The notes: generated from the sequence alone by a model not told the origin. Numbered from the stretch's first letter, positions 15,593 through 24,421 are shown. The stretch is DNA of 64,000 nucleotides from Rhodococcus jostii RHA1 (GCF_000014565.1 NC_008271.1:248001-312000); one strand, 5' to 3'. Translations and numbers: made by a program.

Positions 15593-16008
15593 GCCGCGAC
15601 CTCGCGAGCTGTGCCGCCCCGGGGCTTCTGCTGCTTCTTCTTCGTCCGTCCCCGGGCAACTGCGAACGCATCGACCTCAGCGGCTTCGATCTCGCGGCCG
15701 GTGACGGTGAACAATCGTCCGGCCATAATCTGCTCACGGACTTTGACACCGGCAGCGAGCCGCTCCTCCAGTTGTGCCTCGCACTGTGCGAGCAGCGGGC
15801 ATACCGAGCAGGTGGCCATCGCACGCTTCCAGGCCGCCGCCTTTGTGCTGGTGACGGTCCAGCCGGAGCCCTTACCTATGCACAGCCCCTGACCTATGTG
15901 GGACTGGGTCGCGGGCGCCTTGCCGCGGGTCTCGAGTTCGGCGGCGATCCGCCGCGACGTCGGGCATAGACGCACGTGACCGGCGTAGACGAACCCGGTC
16001 AAGTCCAT
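15589..16008 (-). CDS. Divergent WhiB-like iron-sulfur regulator
   Basis: 139 residues. Cys43, Cys67, Cys70 and Cys76 follow the WhiB spacing (C-x23-C-x2-C-x5-C) that binds a [4Fe-4S] cluster. The usual Gly-Val-Trp-Gly-Gly turn is absent; GRLFTVTGREI stands in its place. The C-terminus is basic (RTKKKQQKPRGG), as needed for DNA binding. It heads a three-gene coupled operon. ATG 16008 lies only 16 bp from the end of an IS256-family insertion and has no Shine-Dalgarno sequence, so the element may have removed the native leader, promoter or even some N-terminal codons. Confidence 0.75.
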   Translation of the reverse strand: MDLTGFVYAGHVRLCPTSRRIAAELETRGKAPATQSHIGQGLCIGKGSGWTVTSTKAAAWKRAMATCSVCPLLAQCEAQLEERLAAGVKVREQIMAGRLFTVTGREIEAAEVDAFAVARGRTKKKQQKPRGGTAREVAA

Positions 16009-16024
16009 GGGGGTGGTGTACGAG

Positions 16025-17354
16025 GGTCATCGCGTGACTCCTCGTTGGTGAGTCAGGCAGTCAAGGCCGGTGTCACCTCCTCGGTGGACTCGGTGCTGCT
16101 GTCGGTGGGCTTGTCGTTGCGGGAACGGGCCAGAACGTCCAGGCCGAGATAGCGGCGCCCTTCGATCCACTCGTCGTGTTGTTCGGCCAAGACCGCACCG
16201 ACGAGCCGGATCAGGGCGGTACGATCCGGGAAGATTCCGACCACATCGGTTCTCCTGCGGATTTCCTTATTGAGGCGCTCCTGCGGATTGTTGCTCCAGA
16301 TCTGTTTCCAAATCTGCTTGGGAAATGCGGTGAACGCCAACAGGTCCGGTCGTGCTGCGTCGAGGTGGTCAGCGACCCTCGGCAACTTCTCCGACAGTGC
16401 GCCGATGATTCGATCATATTGGGCATGAACAGAATCCGCGTCGGGTTGGTCGTAGACCGAGTGCAGCAACGTCTTCACCCAAGGCCACGATGCCTTCGGG
16501 GTCACCGCCATCAGGTTTGTCGAGTAATGGGTTCGGCACCTCTGCCACGAGGCGCCCGGCAGGGTCCCACCGATCGCCGCCACCAGCCCGGCGTGCGCAT
16601 CGGAGGTCACCAACCGCACCCCGCCCAAACCGCGGGCGACGAGCGATCGGAAGAACGCCAGCCAGCCGGCACCGTCCTCGGACGAGGTCACATCCACGCC
16701 CAGGATCTCGCGGTAGCCCTCGGCGTTGACGCCGACCGCGACCAGGGTGTGTACATTCACCACCCGACCGTTTTCCCGCACCTTGAGCACCAGGGCGTCG
16801 GCGGCGACGAAGGTGTACGGCCCGGTATCGAGCGGGCGGCTGCGGAACGCCTCGACCTGGGTGTCGAGGTCCTTGGCCATCACGGACACCTGCGACTTGG
16901 ACAGGCCGGTGATGCCCAACGTGTCGACGAGCCGGTCCATCCGCCGGGTGGAGACCCCGAGCAGGTAGCAGGTGGCAACCACGGTAGTCAGGGCCTTTTC
17001 GGCGCGTTTGCGACGCTCGAGCAACCAATCGGGGAAGTACGAACCGGACCGCAGCTTCGGGATCGCCACGTCGAGGGTGCCGACGCGGGTGTCGAAGTCG
17101 CGGTGCCGGTATCCGTTACGCGAGTTGGTGCGCTCCTCGGAGCGTTGTCCGTAGCCGGCGCCGCACAGTGCGTCGGCCTCGGCGCCCATCAGGGTGTGAA
17201 TGAACATCGTCAGCAGCTCGCGCAGCAGGTCGGGGCTTGCCCCGGTGAGTCGGTCGGTCAGGATCTGCTGCAGGTCGATATCGTGGGCACTGGTCATCGC
17301 GTGGTCCTTCATCGAGTGACTTTGGTAGGTCTCTCGAAGAGTCACGCGATGGCC
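16025..17354. mobile_element. IS256-family insertion sequence
   Basis: About 1,330 bp bounded by 16-bp inverted repeats with one mismatch: GGTCATCGCGTGACTC at 16025-16040 and the complement of GGCCATCGCGTGACTC at 17339-17354. It holds one transposase gene. No 8- or 9-bp direct repeat is visible in the flanks, so the original duplication has decayed or the ends recombined. It sits between the zinc-ribbon gene (17366) and the WhiB-like gene (16008). Confidence 0.85.
16053..17297 (-). CDS. IS256-family transposase
   Basis: 414 residues from ATG 17297, preceded by GAAGGA at 7 nt. Earlier in-frame starts at 17312 and 17345 are less likely. It shows the family layout: N-terminal RNGYRHRDFDTRVG, central YTFVAADALVLKVRE with the first catalytic Asp, RLVTSDAHAGL with the second, and the C-terminal NNPQERLNKEIRRRTDVVGIF segment with the catalytic Glu. 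It appears full length and intact. Confidence 0.95.
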   Translation of the reverse strand: MTSAHDIDLQQILTDRLTGASPDLLRELLTMFIHTLMGAEADALCGAGYGQRSEERTNSRNGYRHRDFDTRVGTLDVAIPKLRSGSYFPDWLLERRKRAEKALTTVVATCYLLGVSTRRMDRLVDTLGITGLSKSQVSVMAKDLDTQVEAFRSRPLDTGPYTFVAADALVLKVRENGRVVNVHTLVAVGVNAEGYREILGVDVTSSEDGAGWLAFFRSLVARGLGGVRLVTSDAHAGLVAAIGGTLPGASWQRCRTHYSTNLMAVTPKASWPWVKTLLHSVYDQPDADSVHAQYDRIIGALSEKLPRVADHLDAARPDLLAFTAFPKQIWKQIWSNNPQERLNKEIRRRTDVVGIFPDRTALIRLVGAVLAEQHDEWIEGRRYLGLDVLARSRNDKPTDSSTESTEEVTPALTA

Positions 17355-17365
17355 ACCTTCGTTGG

Positions 17366-17764
17366 CTACGACACGCCGGTCAGATGCGGAACCGCTTCAT
17401 ACACCATCTTCATGGACGCAACCCCGAACCCGCACCGCCGGCACCGGCCCTCGCCGGTGTGCTCGCGTGCCATCGCACGGAGTCGACCGCTTGTGTAGCG
17501 GCCTAGAGACAGGTCCTGGGGCCGGACGGCGCCCGTGGATAGTTCGCGCAGAGCGTCAGCGACGGGCGGGCACAACGGGAGATCAGGGGTGTAGGTGAAT
17601 CCGCAGGCCGTGCACGACGTGTGGTCATGGTTCGGACGATGCCTGGCCAGGATCTCGCGGAGAGGGCCGTTGGTCACGCGATCGTGTCCGTCGACCTTCT
17701 CCCGCCCAGCATGAGAACTTGCAGTCGCTAGGCGTAGAGCACCAGCGCCATCTAACGTGTTCAT
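17366..17764 (-). CDS. Small protein with paired Cys motifs
   Basis: 132 residues from ATG 17764 (GGAG 7 nt upstream). TSCTACGFTY and GRCRRCGFG give two CxxC pairs about 53 residues apart, probably a zinc ribbon, and PLCPPVADAL is a segment seen in small actinobacterial mobile-element proteins. Its stop is 11 bp from the right end of the IS256-family element. The WhiB-like operon lies directly beyond the element in the same orientation, so this was probably the first gene of that operon before the insertion. Confidence 0.65.
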   Translation of the reverse strand: MNTLDGAGALRLATASSHAGREKVDGHDRVTNGPLREILARHRPNHDHTSCTACGFTYTPDLPLCPPVADALRELSTGAVRPQDLSLGRYTSGRLRAMAREHTGEGRCRRCGFGVASMKMVYEAVPHLTGVS

Positions 17765-17827
17765 TTGCAGGCTCCGATCTGCATTCGAGGCCGCGGGTCG
17801 CTAACCCGCTGGTCTTATGGCTTGTCC

Positions 17828-17891
17828 GACTGCGCTAACAGTCGACTTGCTGTTCTGACGGTCCCCTGGCTGCGCTAACAGCCAGGGGACC
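17828..17891. promoter_or_regulatory. Two hairpins with the same loop in a divergent promoter region
   Basis: GACTG-cgctaa-CAGTC (17828-17843) and GGTCCCCTGGCTG-cgctaa-CAGCCAGGGGACC (17860-17891) share the loop and inner stem bases, so CTGCGCTAACAG occurs at 17830 and 17870, 40 bp apart. They lie between the minus-strand Cys-motif gene and the plus-strand XRE gene and could be XRE operators or attenuators. Confidence 0.6.
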
Positions 17892-17979
17892 GCTCACGTT
17901 TAGTGAGACCTCCATCCGAATCTATACCTATTGATTCATGAGTACCGTTATGTGCGCATCGTAACGAGGGGATTGCACA

Positions 17980-18465
17980 GTGTCTAGTGATGACGACTTT
18001 TCTGGTAGGGCTCAGTCTGTGAGCCGTCGAGTTATGCGCGGATTCCAGCCTGATCAACTGGAGAAAGCCCGCCGATCTGCTGGTGTATCGCAGCGCGAAC
18101 TCGCGCGCCTGGCGCGGCTCAATGCCGACACGATTCGACGATGGGAACTTGGCGACTCGTCGCCCCAGGTTGATTTGCTCGCCCGTGTCACCGCCGCGAT
18201 TGGGGTGTCCATTTCCGACCTCGTCAAGGTTCCGGAGAGTGAGCGCTACCCTGGCGATTGGCGGATTCTGCGAGGGCTTACCCAGCCACAGCTCGGTGCC
18301 GCTGCCGGCGTCACCACCCAAATCGTCGGAAGTGTCGAACGAGGCGAGATTTCGCTGTCTGACAACGTGGCCAGGAAGCTCTCTGCAGCGCTTCGAATCC
18401 CTGAAAGCGAACTGCGGGCGAGCTACGAGCGGGTACGAACCCGCCCCGCCGGCACTCCCGCGTAG
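17980..18465 (+). CDS. XRE-family regulator with two helix-turn-helix domains
   Basis: 161 residues from GTG 17980 with CGAGGGGA upstream. The first helix-turn-helix (RRSAGVSQRELARLARLNADTI) is at residues 31-55 and the second (LRGLTQPQLGAAAGVTTQIVG) at about 98-120. Two tandem Cro/C1-type domains in one chain suggest binding to two adjacent half sites. The twin hairpins upstream are spaced by 40 bp and are candidate targets. It is a transcriptional regulator without an added sensor domain. Confidence 0.85.
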   Translation: MSSDDDFSGRAQSVSRRVMRGFQPDQLEKARRSAGVSQRELARLARLNADTIRRWELGDSSPQVDLLARVTAAIGVSISDLVKVPESERYPGDWRILRGLTQPQLGAAAGVTTQIVGSVERGEISLSDNVARKLSAALRIPESELRASYERVRTRPAGTPA

Positions 18466-18585
18466 CCCTCGGGCGTCTCGGATGCGAAGAAGACGGTTCC
18501 AGTCGTATTGGACGTGGGTGTTCGCGATCGTGGTTGTGCAGTAAGCAAAGTGAGTAATCATTCGACCTTCTCGCGAGCATGACGA

Positions 18586-18609
18586 AAAGCCCCTTCGAGG
18601 AGGGGCTTT
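18586..18609 (+). terminator. Rho-independent terminator after XRE gene
   Basis: AAAGCCCCT / AGGGGCTTT, 9-bp arms with a 6-nt loop, followed by C-T-rich sequence; 120 bp after the XRE stop. Confidence 0.75.
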
Positions 18610-18757
18610 CTGCGTGCTGCGCGGGCAACGCGAAAAGGTCGCGCCGCAACCTCGGGTGAGGTGCGCTGACGTCGGCCGACCGGGCACGTGCCAGAGGGGG
18701 CATCGCGCAGTCAGTCCGCTTGGCGAACTCTATGTCGAACCAACGTCGGAGGGGATA

Positions 18758-19321
18758 TTACATAGCTTCCTCGGATTGGTGGGCGCGCCATGCCGTGAGG
18801 ATGTAGTTGCGATGCCAGGTGGCTTGGGCGAGAGCGAGGGCCAAGAGACTTCCGGGTGCGACGAAGACGCGCCAATTGACCCAGGTGTCCGTGGACATCG
18901 TGTAGGCGACCACGATATTGACGGCGCCGACCGCAACCAGTGCCACGAACCAACTCCAGCTCAGGAAGCGCCAGACAGCGTCCGGTGCGCTCACCCATCG
19001 GCCGATGATGACACGCACCGGGTCACGCTTCGCGACCATCAACGACGTCAGGAAAGCGCCGGCGATTAGCCAGTACACACCTGTGGGACGCCACTTTATG
19101 AAGGTCTCGTTGTGGAACAACAGAGTCGAACCGCCGAGGACGAGCACAAGGCATAGACCGATCCACTGCAGTTTGTCGACTCGTTGGCGCCGGGCCAGCG
19201 TCACGATGATCTCGCCGACGACGCCGGCCATGACCACGACCGTCGCCGCGAAGATTCCGGCCGCCTTGTAGGTCGCCATGAATGCAACAACCAACGCGGC
19301 GTTGTAAAACACTCTCCACAC
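18758..19321 (-). CDS. YciB/septation protein A family membrane protein
   Basis: 187 residues from GTG 19321 with GGAGGAC upstream. It has five hydrophobic helices. The opening FYNAALVVAFMATYKAAGIF followed by a VVMAGVVGEIIV helix, and WLIAGAFLTSLM later, match the inner-membrane protein family whose E. coli member affects cell envelope and septation. In this window it neighbours a P450 and a DUF3068 protein, genes more usual on chromosomes. Confidence 0.8.
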   Translation of the reverse strand: MWRVFYNAALVVAFMATYKAAGIFAATVVVMAGVVGEIIVTLARRQRVDKLQWIGLCLVLVLGGSTLLFHNETFIKWRPTGVYWLIAGAFLTSLMVAKRDPVRVIIGRWVSAPDAVWRFLSWSWFVALVAVGAVNIVVAYTMSTDTWVNWRVFVAPGSLLALALAQATWHRNYILTAWRAHQSEEAM

Positions 19322-19349
19322 GAGCTTTGTCCTCCGAAAATTTTCTCCG

Positions 19350-20435
19350 TCAGGAGGTTTCGTCAGGGATGGTTTCGATCTCGGGGGAGATCACCGCGAC
19401 ACCGATCGAGTCGCTGACGAGGGGATCGAGAAGGAAGCCCCGGAATTCGGCCTTCAGCCAGCCGCCACCGCCGCGTCGTGCCCGCACCGTGCCGGAGACC
19501 GGCCCCTTACGCACCTGCTGGACCCACTCGATGATCTTCGGCCAGTCTTCCTCATGGAGCGCGAAGGTCTGTCCGGTGCTCACGCCGTGTCCGAGGCCGG
19601 GGACGTGCTCGGTCACCCACTTCAGCCAATACGGGTACTGGTACGACAGATCCCCGACCGCGATGTACATCCCCGATGTCGATGCCAACATCGTCGACAA
19701 CCATGCGTCGAGCATCGATTCATGGACAAGGGCTTCGTCGGTGCCCGCATCCCAGCAGATCCCGCGCACGCGTCTACCCGCCGGGCCCTCCACACACCGC
19801 TCGGCGTAGCGCAGCTCGCGGGTGACGTCGGCTTCCGCCCGGATGGTGAACGTGCCGTCAAACCTGTCCTTTACCTGGCAGTCTCGGATTTGGCGCACAT
19901 GCCGCAAGGTGTCGGACAGGCGGGCCGAACGGGTGTAGAGATCTGCAGGACCGAAAACCGATCGATCCTGATGCCGGGTGGACATCCCGATGAGCTCGAT
20001 AGCTCCGGGGTCCAACTGCAGCTGCGGTGGGGGCGGGTTGTCCTCCGAGCTCAGAACCCACTCCCAGGCCCCGACATTGGGGCGGTCCGGCGGGTTCTTC
20101 TTCGGGTCACCGCTCCAGATCTGAACTGCTACGACCACGCTCTTGTCGGGAGTCAGGATGGGGTGGGCTGCCGCGACCGGGCCCAGGGCGTCGGCGACCT
20201 TGCCCTCGAACGTCTCGATCTTGAGCTCGCGATCGGCGATGCACGTACGGATCAAACCCAGGACAGCGGTGCGTGCAGGTTCGCGAAAGACATTGCCGAT
20301 CTTTCGCCAGTCGCGGTGTTTGGGGCCTTCGGCGACGACAAGGTGCTCGTCGCCGGTGCCGACGAAGACGGTCGTCCATTCGCGGATCGGGTGGGTGGGT
20401 TCGGCGGGGGCGCGCACGAGGGCATCAGCTGTCAT
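19350..20435 (-). CDS. Actinobacterial PAS/GAF-like domain protein
   Basis: 361 residues from ATG 20435. The C-terminal half (TSGMYIAVGDLSYQYPYW, EEDWPKIIEWVQQVRKGP) reads like a ligand-binding PAS or GAF fold found in actinobacterial DUF5593-type proteins. The N-terminal part (TTVFVGTGDEHLVVAEGP) is another beta-rich domain. No kinase, cyclase or DNA-binding motif is seen. It follows the P450 gene after 37 bp in the same direction, so the two probably form an operon. Family name is uncertain. Confidence 0.6.
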   Translation of the reverse strand: MTADALVRAPAEPTHPIREWTTVFVGTGDEHLVVAEGPKHRDWRKIGNVFREPARTAVLGLIRTCIADRELKIETFEGKVADALGPVAAAHPILTPDKSVVVAVQIWSGDPKKNPPDRPNVGAWEWVLSSEDNPPPPQLQLDPGAIELIGMSTRHQDRSVFGPADLYTRSARLSDTLRHVRQIRDCQVKDRFDGTFTIRAEADVTRELRYAERCVEGPAGRRVRGICWDAGTDEALVHESMLDAWLSTMLASTSGMYIAVGDLSYQYPYWLKWVTEHVPGLGHGVSTGQTFALHEEDWPKIIEWVQQVRKGPVSGTVRARRGGGGWLKAEFRGFLLDPLVSDSIGVAVISPEIETIPDETS

Positions 20436-20472
20436 CGGTTTATCCGTTTCTCCCGTACTGGCTTTCGGGTGG

Positions 20473-21639
20473 TCAGATCAGGTTTACTGGCATCTCAGTG
20501 GGGCCGTGAGTGCGCCAGGTATGTCGCCGGTCGAGTGTTTCCCATGGCTTCACCAGGGACAGGCCCGGGTGGCGTTGGAACAGGTGGCGAGTAGCGATGT
20601 CGAGCTGCATCACGGCGAGATCGGCGCCGAGACAGTAATGAGGTCCGCGGCCGAAGGCCAGGTCCGGGCGCTCGCCGCGGGCGGGGTCGTTTGTCGCCGC
20701 GCGTAGGGAGAGATACAGAGGACTGCCGGCGGGGATGCGGGTGCCGCCGACGGTGATGTCGTCAATCGGGAATCGCCGTATCGCATAGGACCCGGGCGCG
20801 GCGTCGAGGACAAGCTGCTTCACTCGGGCGCGCCAGAGCTGGTCGTCGGCGATTTCGACGAGTAGTTGGTCTCGATCGAGTCCGGCGAGAATGCCGATGG
20901 CGTTGGCGATCTGGTAGACGGAGTTCTCGAATCCGGCGAGGAACGTCAGGAACGCCAGGGAGATGAGTTCCTCTTCGGTCAGCCGGTCTTCGGCGTCGCG
21001 GGCGGTGATCCAATCGGTGATGACGTCGTCACCGGGAGATTTCCGTTTGGCCGCGATCACACGCATGAGTACGAGAACGATCGTGGTCATGGCCGGGATA
21101 CGGGGGTCGTCCGCGGTGGGTTCGCCAGGATTCATTGCCATCACGGTCGCCGCGGCGGTACGGAACTCGTCGGCGTCCGTATCGGTCACGCCGAGGATCT
21201 CGGCGATGATGTCAGCAGGCAGGGGAGAAGCGTAGGCAGGGAAGAGGTCCACAACACCGGTTTCGTTCGGGTCGAGCTCGTCCAGGAGTCCGTCGACACG
21301 GGCGGTCACCATCTGCCTCACCGCTCCGATTCGTCGCCGTGAGAACGCGGGCGCTGCGAGAGCGCGGACGCGCCGGTGATCATCGGGGACCATATTGAGC
21401 AGGTTGCGGGCCAGTGCCGGTGGCAGGGGAAGACCCGGGCTGCCTGATGGGCCGCCGGGCCGGACATTGACGATTCCGGGGTCAGCGAGCAGTCGAGAGA
21501 CGTCGTCGTACCGGGTGATGATCCAGACGCGCAGTCCGTCGGCGTCGGTGGCCTCGACAACTGGGCCGGCGGCGCGAAGGCGCTCATGCAAGCGATCGGC
21601 CTCCGCGACACTCAGGCCGGGCGCAAACGGATCGAGCAC
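20473..21639 (-). CDS. Cytochrome P450 lacking the EXXR motif
   Basis: 388 residues from GTG 21639 (AAGGGA at 6 nt). The haem-binding loop AFGRGPHYCLGADLA places the thiolate at Cys336. The I-helix reads LAGFENS instead of the usual AGx(D/E)T. The K-helix EXXR, nearly universal in P450s, is replaced by QLVL at residues 275-278, fixed by the downstream Pro and the IRRF segment. P450s without EXXR are known (Streptomyces CYP157 group). Substrate is unknown. It is transcribed divergently from the DUF3068 gene. Confidence 0.85.
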   Translation of the reverse strand: MLDPFAPGLSVAEADRLHERLRAAGPVVEATDADGLRVWIITRYDDVSRLLADPGIVNVRPGGPSGSPGLPLPPALARNLLNMVPDDHRRVRALAAPAFSRRRIGAVRQMVTARVDGLLDELDPNETGVVDLFPAYASPLPADIIAEILGVTDTDADEFRTAAATVMAMNPGEPTADDPRIPAMTTIVLVLMRVIAAKRKSPGDDVITDWITARDAEDRLTEEELISLAFLTFLAGFENSVYQIANAIGILAGLDRDQLLVEIADDQLWRARVKQLVLDAAPGSYAIRRFPIDDITVGGTRIPAGSPLYLSLRAATNDPARGERPDLAFGRGPHYCLGADLAVMQLDIATRHLFQRHPGLSLVKPWETLDRRHTWRTHGPTEMPVNLI

Positions 21640-21730
21640 CAGGTTCCCTTCTGCGATGTGGCAAATACCTCAGGACGAAGATACCGGCTGACCGGGATTC
21701 TGCAGTGCTCCGGCGGCTAGGGTGCGCTAC

Positions 21731-22786
21731 GTGAGTGCTCAGGTCGACACCGTACTGGATGAAAACGTGCACAAGGCGGATGCCGCCGACCGTCGGGGTT
21801 GGAGGAGATCCGCAGCGGTCTGCACTCTCCTCGCGCTCGGCTCGTGCCTGCTCGCCGTCGCTGTCTTGGTCCCCACCTACGGTGCCGCCAGGTTGAAGAT
21901 CATCCCGCTCGATGTGCAGTCGGCGACAGTGTCGGTTGCGGAGGACGCGGCGGTGCTCAAGGCCACCTCGGTGGCTATGAAGGGTCCGCTGAAGACCGAC
22001 CGGGGTGTCCCGCTGCGGATTCAGGTATACGTGACGACAGAGGATCCAGTTTCGGCCGATTCGACAACTCTGCAAGCGGCACAGAAGACGGTCCGGACCG
22101 ACTGGGGCGAGGGGTTGGGCCTGGTCTCGGCAATGGTCGATCGAGTCACGATCGACCGACGATCGGGCATGCCGCTCGCCGAGCCCGTCCCGACCACTCA
22201 AGCCGAGCAGGGCAAGCCCCCAGCGGAGACGCCTCGCGAGGGAATTCAGTACAAGTTTCCGTTCGACGTCGAGAAGGTCAGCTACCCGTACTACGACGGG
22301 ACGGCACGTGAGACGCATCCGATCGAGTACGTCGACGACGATCGCGTGGTCGAAGGCATGCGGCTGTATCACTTTCAGCAGAAGATCGGCCCTGTGAACC
22401 TTGGGAAATCGATCGGAAGTGTCGCGACGACGACCTTGCCCGCTGAAAAGTGGGGGCTACCTGGTGCGGAGCCGACCACGATGGATCTGCACTACTCCAC
22501 GACGCGCGATGTGTGGGTCGAGCCTGCTTCTGGTGCGATCGTTGCTGTGGAGGAGCAGCCGAGGCGATGGCTGGCGCGGTCGGTTGACGACCCGAATGCC
22601 GTGACCACGCTGGAAGCGCACACCCACTTCGACGACGAGACGATCAACGGCCTTGCTCAACAAGCGAAGGACGCCCGTACCGCGATCCTGTGGGGAACCC
22701 GCTATGTGCCCGCCCTCAGTGCTGTGGTCGGCATTGTGTTGGTGGGGACCGCGCTCATCCTCGCGCGCCGCTGGTCACGCCGCTAG
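21731..22786 (+). CDS. DUF3068 exported membrane protein
   Basis: 351 residues from GTG 21731; a GTG at 21722 is an alternative. An N-terminal transmembrane helix (residues 30-50) leads to a large extracytoplasmic region with YKFPFDVEKVSYPYYD and HPIEYVDDDRVVEG, segments characteristic of the DUF3068 (PorA-related) family. A second helix lies near the C-terminus (ALSAVVGIVLVGTALILA). The family is common in mycolic-acid actinobacteria. The function is not established. Confidence 0.8.
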   Translation: MSAQVDTVLDENVHKADAADRRGWRRSAAVCTLLALGSCLLAVAVLVPTYGAARLKIIPLDVQSATVSVAEDAAVLKATSVAMKGPLKTDRGVPLRIQVYVTTEDPVSADSTTLQAAQKTVRTDWGEGLGLVSAMVDRVTIDRRSGMPLAEPVPTTQAEQGKPPAETPREGIQYKFPFDVEKVSYPYYDGTARETHPIEYVDDDRVVEGMRLYHFQQKIGPVNLGKSIGSVATTTLPAEKWGLPGAEPTTMDLHYSTTRDVWVEPASGAIVAVEEQPRRWLARSVDDPNAVTTLEAHTHFDDETINGLAQQAKDARTAILWGTRYVPALSAVVGIVLVGTALILARRWSRR

Positions 22787-22906
22787 CCGAACTGGTCGAA
22801 AGTCGCCTACAACACCTCCGGACACGTCATTAATATCGACGGCACTAGCGGTTTCGCAGCATGCCAATGATCTGCGCAAACGGCACGTCTCCGCTCGGAG
22901 CTTTCC

Positions 22907-23494
22907 CTACTGCGAATCGCGCAGCTCGGCGTACGCAGACTGGGCCTTGGGCAGGGCGACGGCGTACTCGGTGGCTGCGGTCTCACCGTTTTTGTAGAAG
23001 TGTTCCTTTTCGTTGTAGCCACGGGGGTCTACGGTCTGGACGGCAAGCGCGTAGACAGCCGGGTCGTCGGCGCTGACGGTGATGGTGGCGGCGTTGTCCA
23101 TGAATGTGTTCGTCGCGGCTTTGACCGCATCCATGGAGTCAGCAGCGATGTTGTACCCGAAGCGCCAGCCGTAGATGTCCCGGATGTCTACCGATGGCGG
23201 GGCCATCGAAAGTCCCGATCTCCATCCGGTTTCCGCTTCTGCCGCGAGGAGGGCCGCGAGTGCCTGGTCAGGAGAGCCGCTACGTGCCTCCACGGTCTCG
23301 ACAATCGCTGTCGCGTTGTCACGGTGAATCTTGGCGATGAGGGCACTACTCGCCTCAGACCCGAACGGAGATGCCGCTGCGGCGGTACTCGGGACAGTGT
23401 GGGTGGTGCTGGGCGATTCGTCCTGGCTGCATGCGGTCAGGACGACGGCGAGAGTAGCAGTGATTAGTGCTGCGGTAATGCTCTTGCGGGTCAC
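22907..23494 (-). CDS. Putative lipoprotein, last gene of leftward conjugation operon
   Basis: 195 residues from GTG 23494 with GGAGGG close upstream. The signal VLTACS ends in a lipobox with Cys at about residue 21. The mature part is helical (AIVETVEARSGSPDQALAALLAAEAETGW) and ends with a Tyr-rich segment. Some lytic-transglycosylase-like feel is present but no catalytic Glu can be assigned. It follows the preceding gene by 11 bp, so it should belong to the surface part of the transfer machine. Confidence 0.7.
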   Translation of the reverse strand: MTRKSITAALITATLAVVLTACSQDESPSTTHTVPSTAAAASPFGSEASSALIAKIHRDNATAIVETVEARSGSPDQALAALLAAEAETGWRSGLSMAPPSVDIRDIYGWRFGYNIAADSMDAVKAATNTFMDNAATITVSADDPAVYALAVQTVDPRGYNEKEHFYKNGETAATEYAVALPKAQSAYAELRDSQ

Positions 23495-23505
23495 GGGCCC
23501 TCCGG

Positions 23506-24093
23506 TCAGTAGCGGATGTTGTCGATGAGCCAGCGGTCGCCCTCGCGGACGAGAATGACCCACACGGTGGTGTCCGGTTTAACCGTATCGGTGCTGCTGC
23601 CGGAGATCACGGTCTGTTTGATGGTAGCCACGCGGTGGACGAGGGTGTCTGTGTCCGCGGGACACCCGGAGCATTCGATGCTGACATCTGCGATGACCTT
23701 CGCCTGCTGCTGCGCCCACTCGTCCCACTGCACACCCGGTCCGCGCTCGGTGCGGGCGTCGACGATCATACGGTCAGCGAGCTTGGCGGTCAGCCAGTTC
23801 CGGGCCCGCCTGTACGCGTCATTCTGGGTGATGTCGGTGGCTGGGTACCAGGTGAACGCCACGGTCAGGCCCTGTCGGGCGGCCTGTTCTGCGGCGCGGG
23901 AGGCTGTCTGCAGCTCTGTGGCCTCCACGTCGACTGGTGGCGCCGCGGGCGCGGCGGTCGAGCGCGCGCTGATCGTCGACGTCGCCATGCTCGCCGAGTC
24001 CTCATCATGGTTGGTTCGGAAGAGGTACGTGTAGGTCAGGAACCCGACGACAGCGACCACCAACACCACGATGACGAGCTTTCGTGTCTTCAC
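23506..24093 (-). CDS. Membrane-anchored conjugation protein (VirB8/TcpC-like)
   Basis: 195 residues. The basic start MKTRK is followed by a single transmembrane helix (residues 6-26). The extracytoplasmic part has TVAFTWYPATD, an intramembrane-side helix region and a C-terminal strand WVILVREGDRWLIDNIRY, similar in plan to the NTF2-like domain of VirB8/TcpC proteins. It was separated from the rest of its operon by the Tn7-like element. Confidence 0.6.
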   Translation of the reverse strand: MKTRKLVIVVLVVAVVGFLTYTYLFRTNHDEDSASMATSTISARSTAAPAAPPVDVEATELQTASRAAEQAARQGLTVAFTWYPATDITQNDAYRRARNWLTAKLADRMIVDARTERGPGVQWDEWAQQQAKVIADVSIECSGCPADTDTLVHRVATIKQTVISGSSTDTVKPDTTVWVILVREGDRWLIDNIRY

Positions 24094-24314
24094 ACCACCC
24101 TCCCTTCCGTCACCGAATTGGGCTGTTTAGCAGGATAAGTGAATCGTCCCCGGGTTCCGAAGGGGTGGTCCGGCACGAGGCGGGGCGGACCGATTCCCAG
24201 AGACACGCCCCGTAAGTTGGCGCGGAAGTACCGTTTGAGCTGACAACATTCGTTGCGCAAAACCAAGATTGACGAAAATCGGCGAGAATGCGAAAAGTCA
24301 CTTAAGAATCTGCA
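24094..24314. other. Short flank between conjugation gene and transposon
   Basis: No gene is recognised. It is the pre-insertion spacer between the cell-wall hydrolase gene (31378) and the VirB8-like gene, now cut off by the transposon. Confidence 0.4.
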
Positions 24315-24319
24315 CCTGC
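24315..24319. repeat. Target site duplication CCTGC, left copy
   Basis: CCTGC directly precedes the terminal TGTAGG. The same five bases follow the other end at 31356-31360. Five bases is the Tn7-type duplication length. Confidence 0.9.
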
Positions 24320-24338
24320 TGTAGGTTCTCGTCCTTCT

Positions 24339-24421
24339 TGTCGTCCTGGTTGTGGCCGGCCTGGGCGGATGGTGCGTTTTCTCATAGGTTTGTCGCTCCT
24401 GGTTTCTCACTGTTCTGTCGC
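24339..24421 (+). repeat. TnsB-binding-like repeats, left end
   Basis: TGTCG at 24339 and TGTCGC at 24391 and 24416 occur in the same orientation within 100 bp of the end; the last one begins inside the 3' end of tniQ. The matching copies at the other end are inverted. Confidence 0.6.

Noticed and set aside
16017..17362. Direct repeats flanking the IS256-family element
   Set aside because: The 8-9 bases on either side do not match.
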